Origin: Moritella sp. 24
GTDB lineage: Bacteria > Pseudomonadota > Gammaproteobacteria > Enterobacterales > Moritellaceae
Direction of reading: 5' to 3'
Length of the DNA stretch: 64,000 bases
NCBI RefSeq assembly: GCF_018219155.1
Contig: NZ_CP056123.1
Location: 806,001 to 870,000 of the forward strand
The notes under the pieces are model-generated. The model was given only the letters and a program-made list of their open reading frames with translations. It had not been told where the DNA came from and ran no database searches. Numbering within the stretch: position 1 is the stretch's first letter; each line of letters begins with the position of its first letter. Below are positions 15,769-25,430 of this stretch, in pieces. A program made the translations under genes and the position numbers.

Positions 15769-18624
15769 ATGAAATTAACTAAACGTTCCGATACGGTCAA
15801 CAAGGACGAAAAACAACTGGGTATTTCGCGCCGTTCGTTTATGCGTAACTCTTCAATTGCTGCCGCTGGTGGTGCTGTTGGCGTTGGTATGTTCGCACCC
15901 GGCATGATGAAAAAAGCCGAAGCGAAATCTGTTGATCCTGAATCGCCAGTTGAAATCAAACGTACGATTTGTTCTCACTGTTCAGTAGGCTGCGGTATTT
16001 ATGCTGAAGTGCAAGAGGGTGTATGGACAGGTCAAGAACCTGCATTTGATCACCCGTTTAATGCGGGTGGACATTGCGCTAAAGGTGCAGCACTTCGTGA
16101 ACATGGTCATGGTGCGAAACGTCTTAAATATCCAATGAAACTGGTTAACGGTAAATGGATAAAAATGAGCTGGGAAACCGCGCTTGAAGAAGTCAGCCAG
16201 CAAGTACTTAAGATCCGTGAAGAATCAGGTCCAGACTCGGTTTATTGGTTAGGCTCTGCAAAGCATAACAACGAGCAAGCATATTTATTCCGTAAAATGG
16301 TATCGATGTGGGGCACGAATAATGTCGATCACCAAGCCCGTATTTGTCACTCTACAACTGTAGCTGGTGTAGCAAATACGTGGGGTTATGGTGCGATGAC
16401 TAACTCGCTAAATGATATGCATAATTGTAAATCAATTTTGTTTATCGGCTCAAACCCTGCTGAAGCACATCCAGTTGCGATGCAGCATATCTTGCTCGCG
16501 AAAGAAAAGAACAACTGTAAAATTGTTGTAGCCGATCCACGCCGTACACGTACTGCTGCAAAAGCAGATCACTATGTGTCTTTACGCCCGGGTTCTGACG
16601 TTGCTTTCGTTTGGGGCGTGTTATATCACGTGTTCAAAAACGGTTGGGAAGATAAAGAATTCATTCACCAACGTGTTTATGGCATGGAAGAGGTGCGTGC
16701 TGAAGTTGCAAAATGGACTCCTGCTGAAGTAGAGCGTGTTTCTGGTGTTGCTGAAGCTGATGTTTATGAAACGGCGAAACTGCTTTCTGAACACCGTCCA
16801 GGTTGTGTTGTTTGGTGTATGGGTGGTACGCAACATACCACGGGTAACAATAATACGCGTGCATATTGCATTCTAGAACTTGCGCTTGGCAACATGGGTA
16901 AACCAGGTGGTGGTGCAAATATTTTCCGTGGTCACGATAACGTACAGGGTGCGACTGACTTTGGTGTATTAGCAGATAACTTACCGGGTTACTACGGCCT
17001 TTCTGAAGGTGCTTGGAAGCATTGGGCTGGCGTGTGGGATGTTGATTACAATTGGCTAAAAGGCCGTTTTGATCAAAATGCTTACCGTGGCAAAAAACCA
17101 ATGAACCACGCGGGTATTCCGGTATCACGTTGGATTGATGGTGTATTAGAAAATAAAGACAACATTGAGCAGAACGATAACATTCGTGCCATGTTCTATT
17201 GGGGTCACGCAGTTAACTCACAAACACGTGGGCCAGAAATGCGCACTGCGATGGGCAAACTGGACATGATGGTGATTGTTGACCCGTACCCAGGTGTTGC
17301 AGCAGTAATGAATGGTCGTACTGACAATGTTTACTTGCTACCAGCGACAACGCAGTTTGAAACAACAGGTTCTGTTACCGCAACAAACCGTTCAATCCAA
17401 TGGCGCGATCAGGTAATTGAGCCGCTATTCGAATCAAAACCTGATCATGAAATCATGTATTTGTTGACGAAGAAGCTTGGTCTAGCAGATCAGTTATTCA
17501 AAAATATTGCAGTGAAGAACAACCAACCTGTGATTGAAGACATTACTCGTGAATTCAATAAAGGTATGTGGACAATTGGTTATACAGGTCAAAGTCCTGA
17601 ACGTCTAAAAGCCCATCAGAAAAATTGGCATACGTTCCATAAAACGACGCTTGAAGGCGAGGGCGGTGTTGCGAACGGTGAAACTTACGGTTTACCTTGG
17701 CCATGTTGGGGTACGCCAGAGATGAATCACCCAGGGACCCATATCCTTTATGATACATCTAAGCCTGTTGCGCTTGGTGGTGGTAACTTCCGTGCACGTT
17801 TTGGTGTTGAACGTAATGGCGAAAGCTTACTGGCTGTTGATAGTTATTCAAAAGACTGTGAGTTAGAAGGTGGTTTCCCAGAGTTCAGTGACAAACTGCT
17901 TAAACAACTTGGCTGGTGGGATGAACTGACAGCTGACGAGAAAGTAAAAGCAGAAGGTAAAAACTGGAAAACTGACGTATCTGGCGGTATTCAACGTGTG
18001 GCTATCAAGCACGGTTGTATTCCTTACGGTAATGCAAAAGCGCGTGCTGTTGTATGGACTTTCCCAGATGCAGTACCACTTCATCGTGAACCACTCTATA
18101 CGCCGCGTCGTGATCTAGTGACTGATTACCCAACGTGGAATGATAGTGAGGCGATGTTCCGTCTGCCAACATTATATAAATCAATCCAAGATAAAGACGT
18201 ATCAGGTGAATACCCGATCGTACTGACTTCTGGGCGTTTGGTTGAGTATGAAGGTGGTGGTGATGAAACCCGTTCAAACCCATGGTTAGCAGAGCTACAA
18301 CAAGAAATGTTTGTTGAAGTTAACCCGAAAGATGCCAACGATTTAGGGTTCAGAGATGGTGAAATGGTGTGGGTAGAAGGTGCAGAAAAAGGCCGTATTC
18401 ACGTTAAAGCAATGGTTACACGCCGTGTTAAACCGGGTCTTGCCTTTATTCCGTTCCACTTTGGTGGTTATTTCCAAGGTGAAGATTTACGTGGCAACTA
18501 CCCTGAAGGTTCAACCCCGTATGTATCGGGTGAATCAGCAAACATTGCGACAACCTATGGTTATGACCCTGTGACACAAATGCAGGAAACGAAAGTAACC
18601 CTCTGTAAAATATCTAAAGCGTAA
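15769..18624 (+). CDS. fdhA: Periplasmic formate dehydrogenase catalytic subunit
   Basis: This is the 951-residue molybdopterin (or tungstopterin) subunit that oxidises formate to CO2. The Tat signal has the motif SRRSFMRNS with twin arginines at 21-22. The 4Fe-4S site is C68, C71, C75 and C103. The active-site loop reads QARICHSTTVAG, so C193 replaces the selenocysteine of E. coli FdnG; the frame is continuous with no internal UGA. KLNxM-type and MGD-binding blocks such as GSNPAEAHPVAMQHI and VADPRRTRTA are present. The chaperone lies upstream, and Fe-S and cytochrome b subunits downstream, giving an FdhABC enzyme on the periplasmic face. Confidence 0.96.
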   Translation: MKLTKRSDTVNKDEKQLGISRRSFMRNSSIAAAGGAVGVGMFAPGMMKKAEAKSVDPESPVEIKRTICSHCSVGCGIYAEVQEGVWTGQEPAFDHPFNAGGHCAKGAALREHGHGAKRLKYPMKLVNGKWIKMSWETALEEVSQQVLKIREESGPDSVYWLGSAKHNNEQAYLFRKMVSMWGTNNVDHQARICHSTTVAGVANTWGYGAMTNSLNDMHNCKSILFIGSNPAEAHPVAMQHILLAKEKNNCKIVVADPRRTRTAAKADHYVSLRPGSDVAFVWGVLYHVFKNGWEDKEFIHQRVYGMEEVRAEVAKWTPAEVERVSGVAEADVYETAKLLSEHRPGCVVWCMGGTQHTTGNNNTRAYCILELALGNMGKPGGGANIFRGHDNVQGATDFGVLADNLPGYYGLSEGAWKHWAGVWDVDYNWLKGRFDQNAYRGKKPMNHAGIPVSRWIDGVLENKDNIEQNDNIRAMFYWGHAVNSQTRGPEMRTAMGKLDMMVIVDPYPGVAAVMNGRTDNVYLLPATTQFETTGSVTATNRSIQWRDQVIEPLFESKPDHEIMYLLTKKLGLADQLFKNIAVKNNQPVIEDITREFNKGMWTIGYTGQSPERLKAHQKNWHTFHKTTLEGEGGVANGETYGLPWPCWGTPEMNHPGTHILYDTSKPVALGGGNFRARFGVERNGESLLAVDSYSKDCELEGGFPEFSDKLLKQLGWWDELTADEKVKAEGKNWKTDVSGGIQRVAIKHGCIPYGNAKARAVVWTFPDAVPLHREPLYTPRRDLVTDYPTWNDSEAMFRLPTLYKSIQDKDVSGEYPIVLTSGRLVEYEGGGDETRSNPWLAELQQEMFVEVNPKDANDLGFRDGEMVWVEGAEKGRIHVKAMVTRRVKPGLAFIPFHFGGYFQGEDLRGNYPEGSTPYVSGESANIATTYGYDPVTQMQETKVTLCKISKA

Positions 18625-18636
18625 GGAGTCATTCCG

Positions 18637-19254
18637 ATGGCGAGTATGAAATTTCTGTGTGACTCGAAACGTTGTATTGAATGCAATGGTTGTGTTACCG
18701 CATGTAAGAATGAAAATGATGATGCACTACAATGGGGTATTCAACGCCGCCGCGTAGTTACCTTAAACGACGGTGAACCGGGTGAAAACTCAATCTCTGT
18801 TGCTTGTATGCATTGTACTGATGCCCCGTGCATGGCAGTTTGTCCTGCCGATTGTTTCGAACGTACTGAAGACGGTATTGTGCGACATGATAAAGACCTG
18901 TGTATTGGTTGTGGCTATTGCTTATTTGCTTGCCCGTTTGGTGCACCGCAATTTCCGAAGCAAGATGCCTTTGCTGAACGCGGTAAAATGGACAAATGTA
19001 CCTTCTGTGCTGGTGGACCAGGTGTTGAACCGGGCTCTGAAGAAGAGAAGCAAAAATACGGTGCAAACCGTATTGCTGAAGGTAAATTACCTATGTGTGC
19101 GTCGCTTTGTTCAACGAAAGCTTTGCTTGCTGGTGATGCTGCAAAAATATCAGATGTTTATGCTGAACGTGTTGTTGCACGTGGTGCAAAAAATGCGGGT
19201 TGGGCTGGCACTGTAGACCTTGCTTATGACGCGAGTAAACCGCAAGAAAGTTAA
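18637..19254 (+). CDS. fdhB: Formate dehydrogenase iron-sulfur subunit
   Basis: This 205-residue electron-transfer subunit carries four 4Fe-4S clusters between FdhA and the cytochrome. Cysteine groups are CIECNGCVTACKNE, CMHCTDAPCMAVCPADC, CIGCGYCLFACPFGAP and CTFC ... CASLCSTKAL. It has no Tat signal and no C-terminal anchor, so it is probably exported together with FdhA by hitchhiking. It starts 12 bp after fdhA, with AAGGAG before ATG 18637. Confidence 0.95.
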   Translation: MASMKFLCDSKRCIECNGCVTACKNENDDALQWGIQRRRVVTLNDGEPGENSISVACMHCTDAPCMAVCPADCFERTEDGIVRHDKDLCIGCGYCLFACPFGAPQFPKQDAFAERGKMDKCTFCAGGPGVEPGSEEEKQKYGANRIAEGKLPMCASLCSTKALLAGDAAKISDVYAERVVARGAKNAGWAGTVDLAYDASKPQES

Positions 19255-19289
19255 TTTGTTCGTCAGAATAGATTAGCTGTAATATAAAC

Positions 19290-19349
19290 ATAGGTAGCCT
19301 GTTTATTCGTGATAATCAGGCCCTATTTAGCGCTGTAGTCTAGCTACAG
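19290..19349 (+). other. Two hairpins between fdhB and fdhC
   Basis: The first is ATAGG-GCCTG paired with CAGGC-CCTAT (a 2-nt bulge, 19290-19326). The second is CTGTAG-TCTAG-CTACAG (19333-19349), directly before the GAGGAG ribosome binding site of the cytochrome subunit. No T-run follows either. They may protect the mRNA or set subunit ratios. Confidence 0.5.
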
Positions 19350-19361
19350 TGAGGAGATTTA

Positions 19362-20414
19362 ATGACTAAGCGAATTCAACATTGGTTCACTCTGTTAGTG
19401 AGTGTATTAATGCTGAGCTTTACCTTGTCAGCATTTGCTAATGAAACAGCAGATAACGAGACTCGTAGTGAACGTTTAGGTGAATCAGCAGTACAAGGCG
19501 AGCTTGCAGGCTTTGCGGGAGCTGACTATTGGCGTGCAGTACGAGATGGTCAAGAGGGTTATACGACATCTAAATCAGCTGAACACGGTGTGTTGATCAG
19601 TGTACCGGGACAAGCTTGGTTTATTCTTAAAGAAAAATGGATGTCACCATTAGGTGCGTTGGCTATCTTTGGCAGCATTGGCTTAGTGGTGCTGGCTTAC
19701 TTTACAATCGGTCCATTAAGACTGAGTAAAGCAAGAACGGGGCGTAAGATCCAACGCTGGAGTTTGGTCGATCGTACGTTACATTGGAGCATGGCATTTA
19801 CCTTTTTAAGTCTTGCTGCGACAGGACTGGCACTGGTATACGGCAAACACTTTATTAAGCCTATTATTTCTCGTGATATTTGGGCTATGTTCATCTATGG
19901 CGCAAAGCAGTACCACAACTATGTTGGTCCCTTGTTTGCCATTTTACTGTTTACAGTGATGGTTAAGTGGTGGCGTAAGAGCCTGTTCACTAAAGTTGAT
20001 ATTAATTGGTTCAAGAAAATGGGCGGTATGGTCGGTAAACATAAAGGCACGCATCCATCTGCTGATTTCTCTAACGGTGGTGAAAAAGCCCTGTTCTGGT
20101 TACTGATCTTTTGTGGTGTGTTCATTATCTTTAGTGGTTTTATTCTTGATTTCCCAATCTTTGATCAAACTCGCCGCGACATGGAACTATCTAACTTAGT
20201 GCATATGCTGGCATCGTTAGTATTGATCTGTGGTTTTGTATTCCATATCTATGTTGGCTTAGTGGGTATTGAAGCATCACTAGAAGGTATGGTGACTGGT
20301 GAAGTTGATGAAACGTGGGCGAAAGAGCACCATGATATTTGGTATGAAAAAGTAAAAGACTTACCTGAGAATCAACCGAGTAAAGTATCAACATCTAAAT
20401 CAGATGAGAAATAG
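19362..20414 (+). CDS. fdhC: Formate dehydrogenase cytochrome b556 subunit
   Basis: This is the 350-residue membrane subunit that anchors FdhAB and passes electrons to quinone, like FdnI/FdoI of E. coli. A signal peptide (LVSVLMLSFTLSAFA) precedes a periplasmic stretch of about 65 residues, then four or five membrane helices: around 100-120, 145-165 (LHWSMAFTFLSLAATGLALVYG), 190-205, 245-265 and 285-310. Haem-ligand histidines are probably in RTLHWSMAF, AKQYHNYVGPL and GFVFHIYVGL. The N-terminal periplasmic extension is also seen in Vibrio and Shewanella homologues. It is the last gene of the operon. Confidence 0.93.
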   Translation: MTKRIQHWFTLLVSVLMLSFTLSAFANETADNETRSERLGESAVQGELAGFAGADYWRAVRDGQEGYTTSKSAEHGVLISVPGQAWFILKEKWMSPLGALAIFGSIGLVVLAYFTIGPLRLSKARTGRKIQRWSLVDRTLHWSMAFTFLSLAATGLALVYGKHFIKPIISRDIWAMFIYGAKQYHNYVGPLFAILLFTVMVKWWRKSLFTKVDINWFKKMGGMVGKHKGTHPSADFSNGGEKALFWLLIFCGVFIIFSGFILDFPIFDQTRRDMELSNLVHMLASLVLICGFVFHIYVGLVGIEASLEGMVTGEVDETWAKEHHDIWYEKVKDLPENQPSKVSTSKSDEK

Positions 20415-20458
20415 TAAAACTAATACGTAATAGCGAAGGCGTAATTAGGAAGTGAGGT

Positions 20459-20494
20459 AATAGTGGCGTGATGTGAGCACGCCACTATTGTTTT
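20459..20494 (+). terminator. Terminator of the fdh operon
   Basis: A perfect 12-bp stem, AATAGTGGCGTG with CACGCCACTATT and a 7-nt loop, is followed by GTTTTAAC. Confidence 0.85.
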
Positions 20495-20560
20495 AACGCG
20501 ACGTTGTTGCTAACGCAGCGCTAAATTTGAAGATCTTTGCTAAGACAGATTATTGAATGA

Positions 20561-22429
20561 TTAAATACGCCCTTGTAGTGGAATAACGCGCACCGAATCC
20601 CCAACTTCTGCATTTGCCTGTTCAGGTAATACTTCAACTAAACAATTAGCTTCACTCATCGAACGTAAGATACCAGAGCCTTGCTGTCCGGTGCTTTTTA
20701 CTGTTAAACGACCATTGGCATCAAAACTAAAAATACCACGTGTATACTCAGTGCGGGCAGGGCGAGAACGGAAGCGTTCCCTTGCTATTGCATTGAATAC
20801 TTGTGGCTGCCAATTTGTCATCCCTTGTAATTTACGGATCGCTGGTTCAACAAATTGTAAAAACACCACCATCACCGCTACAGGGTTGCCCGGTAAACCG
20901 AAGAATGGTGTTTCGTTAATTTGACCAAATGCTAAAGGACGACCCGGACGCATGTTGATTCGCCAGAAGTTGATTTGTCCTAGTTTATCTAACACGGTCT
21001 TGATGTAATCGGCATCACCGACAGAAACTCCACCTGATGACAAGATTAAATCAGCTTGTTCGCTGCCTTGTTGCAATGTTGCTTCTAATGCAGCTTCGCT
21101 ATCTTCGATAATGCCTAAGTCGATCACTTCACACCCTGCTTGCGTGAGCATTGCGTGTAAAGTGTAACGGTTCGAATCGTAAATGCAGTTATTCTTTTGT
21201 TCTTCACCGGGATGTTGAACTTCATCACCCGTGGAAAAAATAGCGACACGTACAGGTCTTTGTACTGAGACTTGATTGATACCAAGTGAGGCAATCATGC
21301 CTAACTCGGGGGCCGTGATTTTACTACCCGCTGCGACAGCTGTTTGTCCTAATGCGAGATCTTCACCTGCTTGACGTACATTCTGACCAGCATGAATGGC
21401 AGACATCGCTAGGTTAAAGCGCACGCTACTCTTGATTGTATTATTTGCAGTATTATTTACAGTATTATCTACAGCATTATCGGTTTGTTCAGCTTGCTCG
21501 CGCATGACAACTGTATCTGCACATTCAGGTACCGCGGCACCTGTCATGATGCGGACTGCTTGGCCTTTTTCAAGTGGTCGGTCATAACTGTGTCCAGCCA
21601 TCACATGAGCGACTACATCATAATTATCACACTCTAAATCATCACCGCGAATGGCATAACCATCCATTGCTGAATTGGTATGTTGCGGTACATTTACTGG
21701 AGAAAGAATATCATGTGCGACAATTTGACCCAAAGCTACTTTTAAATCAACAGCCTGCGCTTGTTTGATTGGTACAATATGACCAAGAATACGCTCACGA
21801 CCTTCTGCGACAGACAGCATTCCTTGTGGTGTTAAATCCCCACATTGTAAGCCTTGCGGCTGTAACGCTGAGTGTGTATCTATTTCACCTTGAATAAAAC
21901 TTACAACAAAATCAGTGATCTGATCAAGGTTGTTAATATCAAGCAGTGGTAATGGCGCCTTTTCTGCTAAAGGTGCAGATTCTGATGCGGGTACTGGTAC
22001 ATTCGCTGCAACGGCAATAATGTTATTGTCTGTTGGGTGTAACCAAGGTTTACCCACTTCAGCACGGTGTAATTCAATTTTAGGAAAACTGAGATTTTTA
22101 AAGCCTTCAACCAAAATAAGGTCGATTTGTGTTTGGTCTAACTGCGCAATTAAATGCGGTAAGTTAGCTTCTTCATCAGGTGTTTCCGTGACGAGTGCAC
22201 GGCGGCAACGAGATGAAATCAGCATTTGGCTCGCCCCTGCTTTACGTAAGCGGTGACTGTCCTTGCCCGGTTGATCGATATCAAAATCATGATGTGCATG
22301 TTTAATAACGGCAACACGAATACCACGTGCCACTAACTTAGGTAACATTGCTTCAAGCAGTGTTGTTTTACCTGTGCCACTAAATGCAGCAAAGCCGAGT
22401 AAAGGGAGTGACGCGTGTATTTTTTTCAT
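20561..22429 (-). CDS. MobB-MoeA fusion, molybdenum cofactor biosynthesis
   Basis: This is a bifunctional protein of about 622 residues. Residues 1 to ~170 are MobB, a GTP-binding protein that aids MGD formation, with Walker A FAAFSGTGKTTLLEAML and LILVEGFKNLSFPKIELHR. From about 195 to the end is MoeA, which inserts the metal into adenylylated molybdopterin; VPQHTNSAMDGYAI, RIMTGAAVPECADTVVMREQ, IFSTGDEVQHPG, LSSGGVSVGDADY and FGLPGNPVAVMV are visible. The domain linker is about 25 residues. I chose ATG 22429, which follows the mobA stop by 10 bp; an in-frame TTG at 22456 lies inside mobA. Last gene of tupABC-mobA-mobB/moeA. A short Asn/Thr-rich insert comes from a DNA repeat. Confidence 0.92.
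   Translation of the reverse strand: MKKIHASLPLLGFAAFSGTGKTTLLEAMLPKLVARGIRVAVIKHAHHDFDIDQPGKDSHRLRKAGASQMLISSRCRRALVTETPDEEANLPHLIAQLDQTQIDLILVEGFKNLSFPKIELHRAEVGKPWLHPTDNNIIAVAANVPVPASESAPLAEKAPLPLLDINNLDQITDFVVSFIQGEIDTHSALQPQGLQCGDLTPQGMLSVAEGRERILGHIVPIKQAQAVDLKVALGQIVAHDILSPVNVPQHTNSAMDGYAIRGDDLECDNYDVVAHVMAGHSYDRPLEKGQAVRIMTGAAVPECADTVVMREQAEQTDNAVDNTVNNTANNTIKSSVRFNLAMSAIHAGQNVRQAGEDLALGQTAVAAGSKITAPELGMIASLGINQVSVQRPVRVAIFSTGDEVQHPGEEQKNNCIYDSNRYTLHAMLTQAGCEVIDLGIIEDSEAALEATLQQGSEQADLILSSGGVSVGDADYIKTVLDKLGQINFWRINMRPGRPLAFGQINETPFFGLPGNPVAVMVVFLQFVEPAIRKLQGMTNWQPQVFNAIARERFRSRPARTEYTRGIFSFDANGRLTVKSTGQQGSGILRSMSEANCLVEVLPEQANAEVGDSVRVIPLQGRI
21439..21483. repeat. 12-bp tandem repeat inside moeA
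   Basis: Three copies of TATTATTTRCAG-like sequence and a degenerate fourth lie in phase with the moeA frame. They encode an Asn/Thr-rich run (DNTV, NNTA, NNTI) in a surface loop region just after the VVMREQAEQ block. The length is a multiple of three, so changes in copy number keep the frame. Confidence 0.8.
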
Positions 22430-22439
22430 TGTTGCTGAC

Positions 22440-23027
22440 TCATTTTGTTTGTCCAAATTGTTGCAGTTCTGCGGGGGTATTTAGGTTTATAAATGCGTTT
22501 GGTTGGTCGCTAAAATCCACCGTTAACATGTTACATTGGCGATATAATAGAATGATTTTGCGATCGCCATTATCTAAAAATGCTTCTAGTTTTGGTAAAA
22601 TACGGCGATGCAGCAGAGTCACAACTGGCTGAATATGTTCACCGTCGTGCGCCACTACAATATCAGTATCTGCTTTGCAGGCTGCAGCCATACGTGCGAC
22701 TAAATCTGTCGGTAGTTGTGGGCAGTCACAGGGTACAAAACCAATCCATTCGGCATCGGCTAAATGTAAAATAGCAGCATGCATACCGCCTAGTGGCCCC
22801 TGAAAGCCTTGCAGTTGATCACCAAATACAGCGCCATATTGGCTGTAACGATCTTGATTTCGGTTTGCGTTAATCGCAATGTTTTTTGTCTGTGATGATA
22901 GTGTATCGATAACATGCTCAATCATCGCTTTACCCGCTAATGTCACTAAGCCTTTATCATCGCCACCCATGCGGCTAGCTTGTCCGCCTGCTAAAATTAC
23001 CCAGCTTGTTTGATTAGCCGAAGGCAT
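22440..23027 (-). CDS. mobA: Molybdenum cofactor guanylyltransferase MobA
   Basis: MobA adds GMP to molybdopterin to make MGD, the cofactor form used by formate dehydrogenase. The 195-residue protein has the nucleotidyltransferase signature [22 protein letters not shown] and the later [11 protein letters not shown] with the metal-binding Asp. It overlaps the end of tupC by 14 bp in another frame, so the two are translationally coupled. It sits in one operon with the importer and the MobB-MoeA gene. Confidence 0.94.
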   Translation of the reverse strand: MPSANQTSWVILAGGQASRMGGDDKGLVTLAGKAMIEHVIDTLSSQTKNIAINANRNQDRYSQYGAVFGDQLQGFQGPLGGMHAAILHLADAEWIGFVPCDCPQLPTDLVARMAAACKADTDIVVAHDGEHIQPVVTLLHRRILPKLEAFLDNGDRKIILLYRQCNMLTVDFSDQPNAFINLNTPAELQQFGQTK

Positions 23028-23718
23028 AATTATCCTTATCTTTTTTAATGAGCTGTAGATCTGCTCGTTCGATTAGTTTGCTATTGCTAATGCACCATTG
23101 GCGGCGACAAAGTGCGGTAAGCGCATTTTGTTGGTGACTGGTGATCACGAGTGTTGAACCGCGTTCGAGTAAATCTTTGGCTAACACGACTTGGCGTTCA
23201 ATGGATTCTGCATCCATACTCGCGCTTGATTCGTCCATTAATAGGACACTTGGTTTAAGTACCCAAGCTCTTGCCATTGCCACCCGTTGTCGTTCGCCAC
23301 CAGATAATACCGAAATATGTTCATTAGCGAGAGTTTCTAACCCTACCATACGTAGGGCTGTTATCGCTTCACTTCGTTGTTCTTGGCGGCCTTTTCGGGT
23401 AAATTTTAAACCATAACAAACATTATCAAGAACAGTGCCATCGAACATGTAAGGTGTTTGGTGCATATAGATAACACCATTTTTAGCGTTACTTTTAAAC
23501 ATGCGGCGAAACAATGAATTGGATTGCAGATTCACTGTGCCTGTTGTTGGGCTTTGTAAACCTGATAATATTTTTAATAATGTCGTTTTACCTACACCGT
23601 TACCGCCCGTGAGGTAAATCGCTTCTTGCGGACCAAATTTAAGATTAGGAATGTGAAACAGCAGGCGATCCTTAAAACGAATCGAAATATCTTCTGCTTG
23701 AATTGAAATTTGTGACAT
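23014..23718 (-). CDS. tupC: Tungstate ABC transporter ATPase
   Basis: This is the 234-residue ATP-binding subunit of the importer. Walker A is GGNGVGKTT (about residue 38), the signature is [14 protein letters not shown], Walker B is [13 protein letters not shown], and the switch His is in TSHQQ. The C-terminal TOBE-like molybdate-sensing domain found in ModC is absent. It is assigned to tungstate because its permease and binding protein are of Tup type, not from the ATPase itself. Confidence 0.88.
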   Translation of the reverse strand: MSQISIQAEDISIRFKDRLLFHIPNLKFGPQEAIYLTGGNGVGKTTLLKILSGLQSPTTGTVNLQSNSLFRRMFKSNAKNGVIYMHQTPYMFDGTVLDNVCYGLKFTRKGRQEQRSEAITALRMVGLETLANEHISVLSGGERQRVAMARAWVLKPSVLLMDESSASMDAESIERQVVLAKDLLERGSTLVITSHQQNALTALCRRQWCISNSKLIERADLQLIKKDKDNYAFG

Positions 23719-23733
23719 GACCTATTCCTCAGT

Positions 23734-24435
23734 CTAATTGGTGCGCAAGTGGGCTTTACCACGTGCGATAGATAATAAGAAATTAAGGCCCAGCGCAAGG
23801 ATAAGTAACACCATGCCGAGGGCGACACCTTGTGCAAACGCGCCTTTCGAACTTTCGAGGGCAATTGCAGTGGGTATATTACGCGTTGAATTTAAGATAT
23901 TACCGCCAACCATCATTGAACAACCGACTTCGGTAATGATGCGACTAAATGCAGCGATAATGGCAGCCAGCAGCGGAAATCGACATTCCCACATTAAGCT
24001 TAGTAATGCTCTAGGTAGGCTTGCACCTAAGGTTAATGCTGTTTCCCAAGCGCGGCGATCACTGTTTTGAAATGCGGCGTGCATCATAGATACTAGAATA
24101 GGAAAACAAACCATCATTTGCCCGAGAACCATCGCTTTTTGGGTAAACAGCATATGCCAATTACCGAGTGGTCCTGCACGTGACAACATCATGTAAAGCA
24201 ACAAGCCAATCACCACTGTCGGAATTGATTGGCAGGTATTAAATAATGAGAGTAATAGCCAACGCCCTGGAAATTTTCCATAGGCGAGGGCAAAGGCGAT
24301 AACTAATGCCGGAATTAATACAATCGCTATCGCCAGCAAAGATACTGAAAATGACACACCGACAATCCCCCACAGGGCCATATCACCGCTGAAAAGGAGT
24401 TGCACTGCTTCTTGAGTCGTTTGCCAAATATTCAT
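23734..24435 (-). CDS. tupB: Tungstate ABC transporter permease
   Basis: This is a 233-residue inner-membrane permease with five or six helices and a typical inner-membrane-component region (EAA-like ETALTLGASLPRALLSLMW). The stretches ITEVGCSMMVGGNILNSTRNIPTAIALE and QSIPTVVIGLLLYMMLSRAGPLG are those I associate with TupB rather than ModB. It lies between tupA and tupC. Confidence 0.88.
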   Translation of the reverse strand: MNIWQTTQEAVQLLFSGDMALWGIVGVSFSVSLLAIAIVLIPALVIAFALAYGKFPGRWLLLSLFNTCQSIPTVVIGLLLYMMLSRAGPLGNWHMLFTQKAMVLGQMMVCFPILVSMMHAAFQNSDRRAWETALTLGASLPRALLSLMWECRFPLLAAIIAAFSRIITEVGCSMMVGGNILNSTRNIPTAIALESSKGAFAQGVALGMVLLILALGLNFLLSIARGKAHLRTN

Positions 24436-24464
24436 TAAGTATCTAGGTTTCTAATCAGTTAAAA

Positions 24465-25301
24465 TTAAGACTTAGCGTTTGCAACAAATAGTTGCTCGCC
24501 GCCACGCTTGTAGCTGTTAATCATGGTTTGTGCTTTTGGATTAACTAACCAGTCACTGAATGTTTTAGCGCCTTGGTAGTTGATATCTGGGTAACGGCTT
24601 GGGTTAACTAAGATAACTTGGTATGGGTTAAACAAGCGCTTATCGCCTTGAGCAACAATTTTAAGGTCTAACTTGCTTTGGTAAGCTAACCAAGTGCCAC
24701 GATCTGTTAACGTATAAGCTTGCAGTTCTGATGCCATGTTTAATGTTGGCCCCATACCTTGGCCTACTGCTTTGTAGCCACCAAAGTTCGGTTCCATTTT
24801 TGTTTGCGCCCATAGGCCCAATTCTTTTTTATTCGTGCCTGAATCATCGCCACGAGAAATGAACGTTGCGTTGTAAGATGCGATGTTAGTCAGTGCTTTA
24901 ACAACATTGTCGGTATCTACTTTTGCTGGATCGGCTTTTGGACCCACTAATACAAAGTCGTTATACATCAGTTGGCGAGGTAGTACACCGTAACCAGCAT
25001 CAACAAATTTAGCTTCAGATTTTGGTGCATGTGTCATTACCAAGTCTACATCGCCATTTTGGCCCATACGCAGTGATTTACCTGTACCAGCTGCAAGTAC
25101 ATCAACACTGTAACCAGTGTCTTTTTGGAACTCAGGTAATAAGTAATCAAGAAGCCCTGAGTGATAAGTACTGGTTGTCGTCGCTAAACGGATCTTCATG
25201 TCATCAGCAGCGTTTACACCAGCTGTTGTTACAAGTGCGAATAGCGCAAGTAATGTTTGGATACATGTCATCGGTCTTACAGTCATCGGTTTTACAGTCA
25301 T
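24465..25301 (-). CDS. tupA: Tungstate-binding periplasmic protein
   Basis: This is a 278-residue solute-binding protein with a signal peptide ending near GVNA. The motif LATTTSTYHSGLLDYLLP and the later FISRGDDSGTNKKELGLW are the TupA signatures that hold the oxyanion; ModA lacks them. The start at 25301 fits AGGAAGA at seven bases. The first residues repeat (MTVKPMTVRPMT) because of a 15-bp direct duplication, giving two further in-frame ATG codons. It is the first gene of the operon, behind a putative sigma-54 promoter. High-affinity tungstate uptake beside a formate dehydrogenase suggests the enzyme uses, or can use, tungsten. Confidence 0.92.
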   Translation of the reverse strand: MTVKPMTVRPMTCIQTLLALFALVTTAGVNAADDMKIRLATTTSTYHSGLLDYLLPEFQKDTGYSVDVLAAGTGKSLRMGQNGDVDLVMTHAPKSEAKFVDAGYGVLPRQLMYNDFVLVGPKADPAKVDTDNVVKALTNIASYNATFISRGDDSGTNKKELGLWAQTKMEPNFGGYKAVGQGMGPTLNMASELQAYTLTDRGTWLAYQSKLDLKIVAQGDKRLFNPYQVILVNPSRYPDINYQGAKTFSDWLVNPKAQTMINSYKRGGEQLFVANAKS

Positions 25302-25430
25302 TAGGTCTTCCTGACGTTTAAATTATTTAAGGTGTTAAATAGTCGTCACTGAATCGAATTTTAGTAACGAATATTATTAATGTGATACGGTCTTTTTCAG
25401 ATTGAAAAATAACGGTATTTTCCCTGATAA

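Noticed and set aside
16345-16347. Selenocysteine codon / SECIS in fdhA
   Set aside because: The active-site codon is TGT (Cys 193) and the frame has no internal TGA, so there is no reason to expect a SECIS element.
23014-23718. ModC (molybdate ATPase)
   Set aside because: The ATPase lacks the C-terminal molybdate-binding domain and is encoded with TupA/TupB-type partners carrying the TTTS and RGDDSGT motifs.
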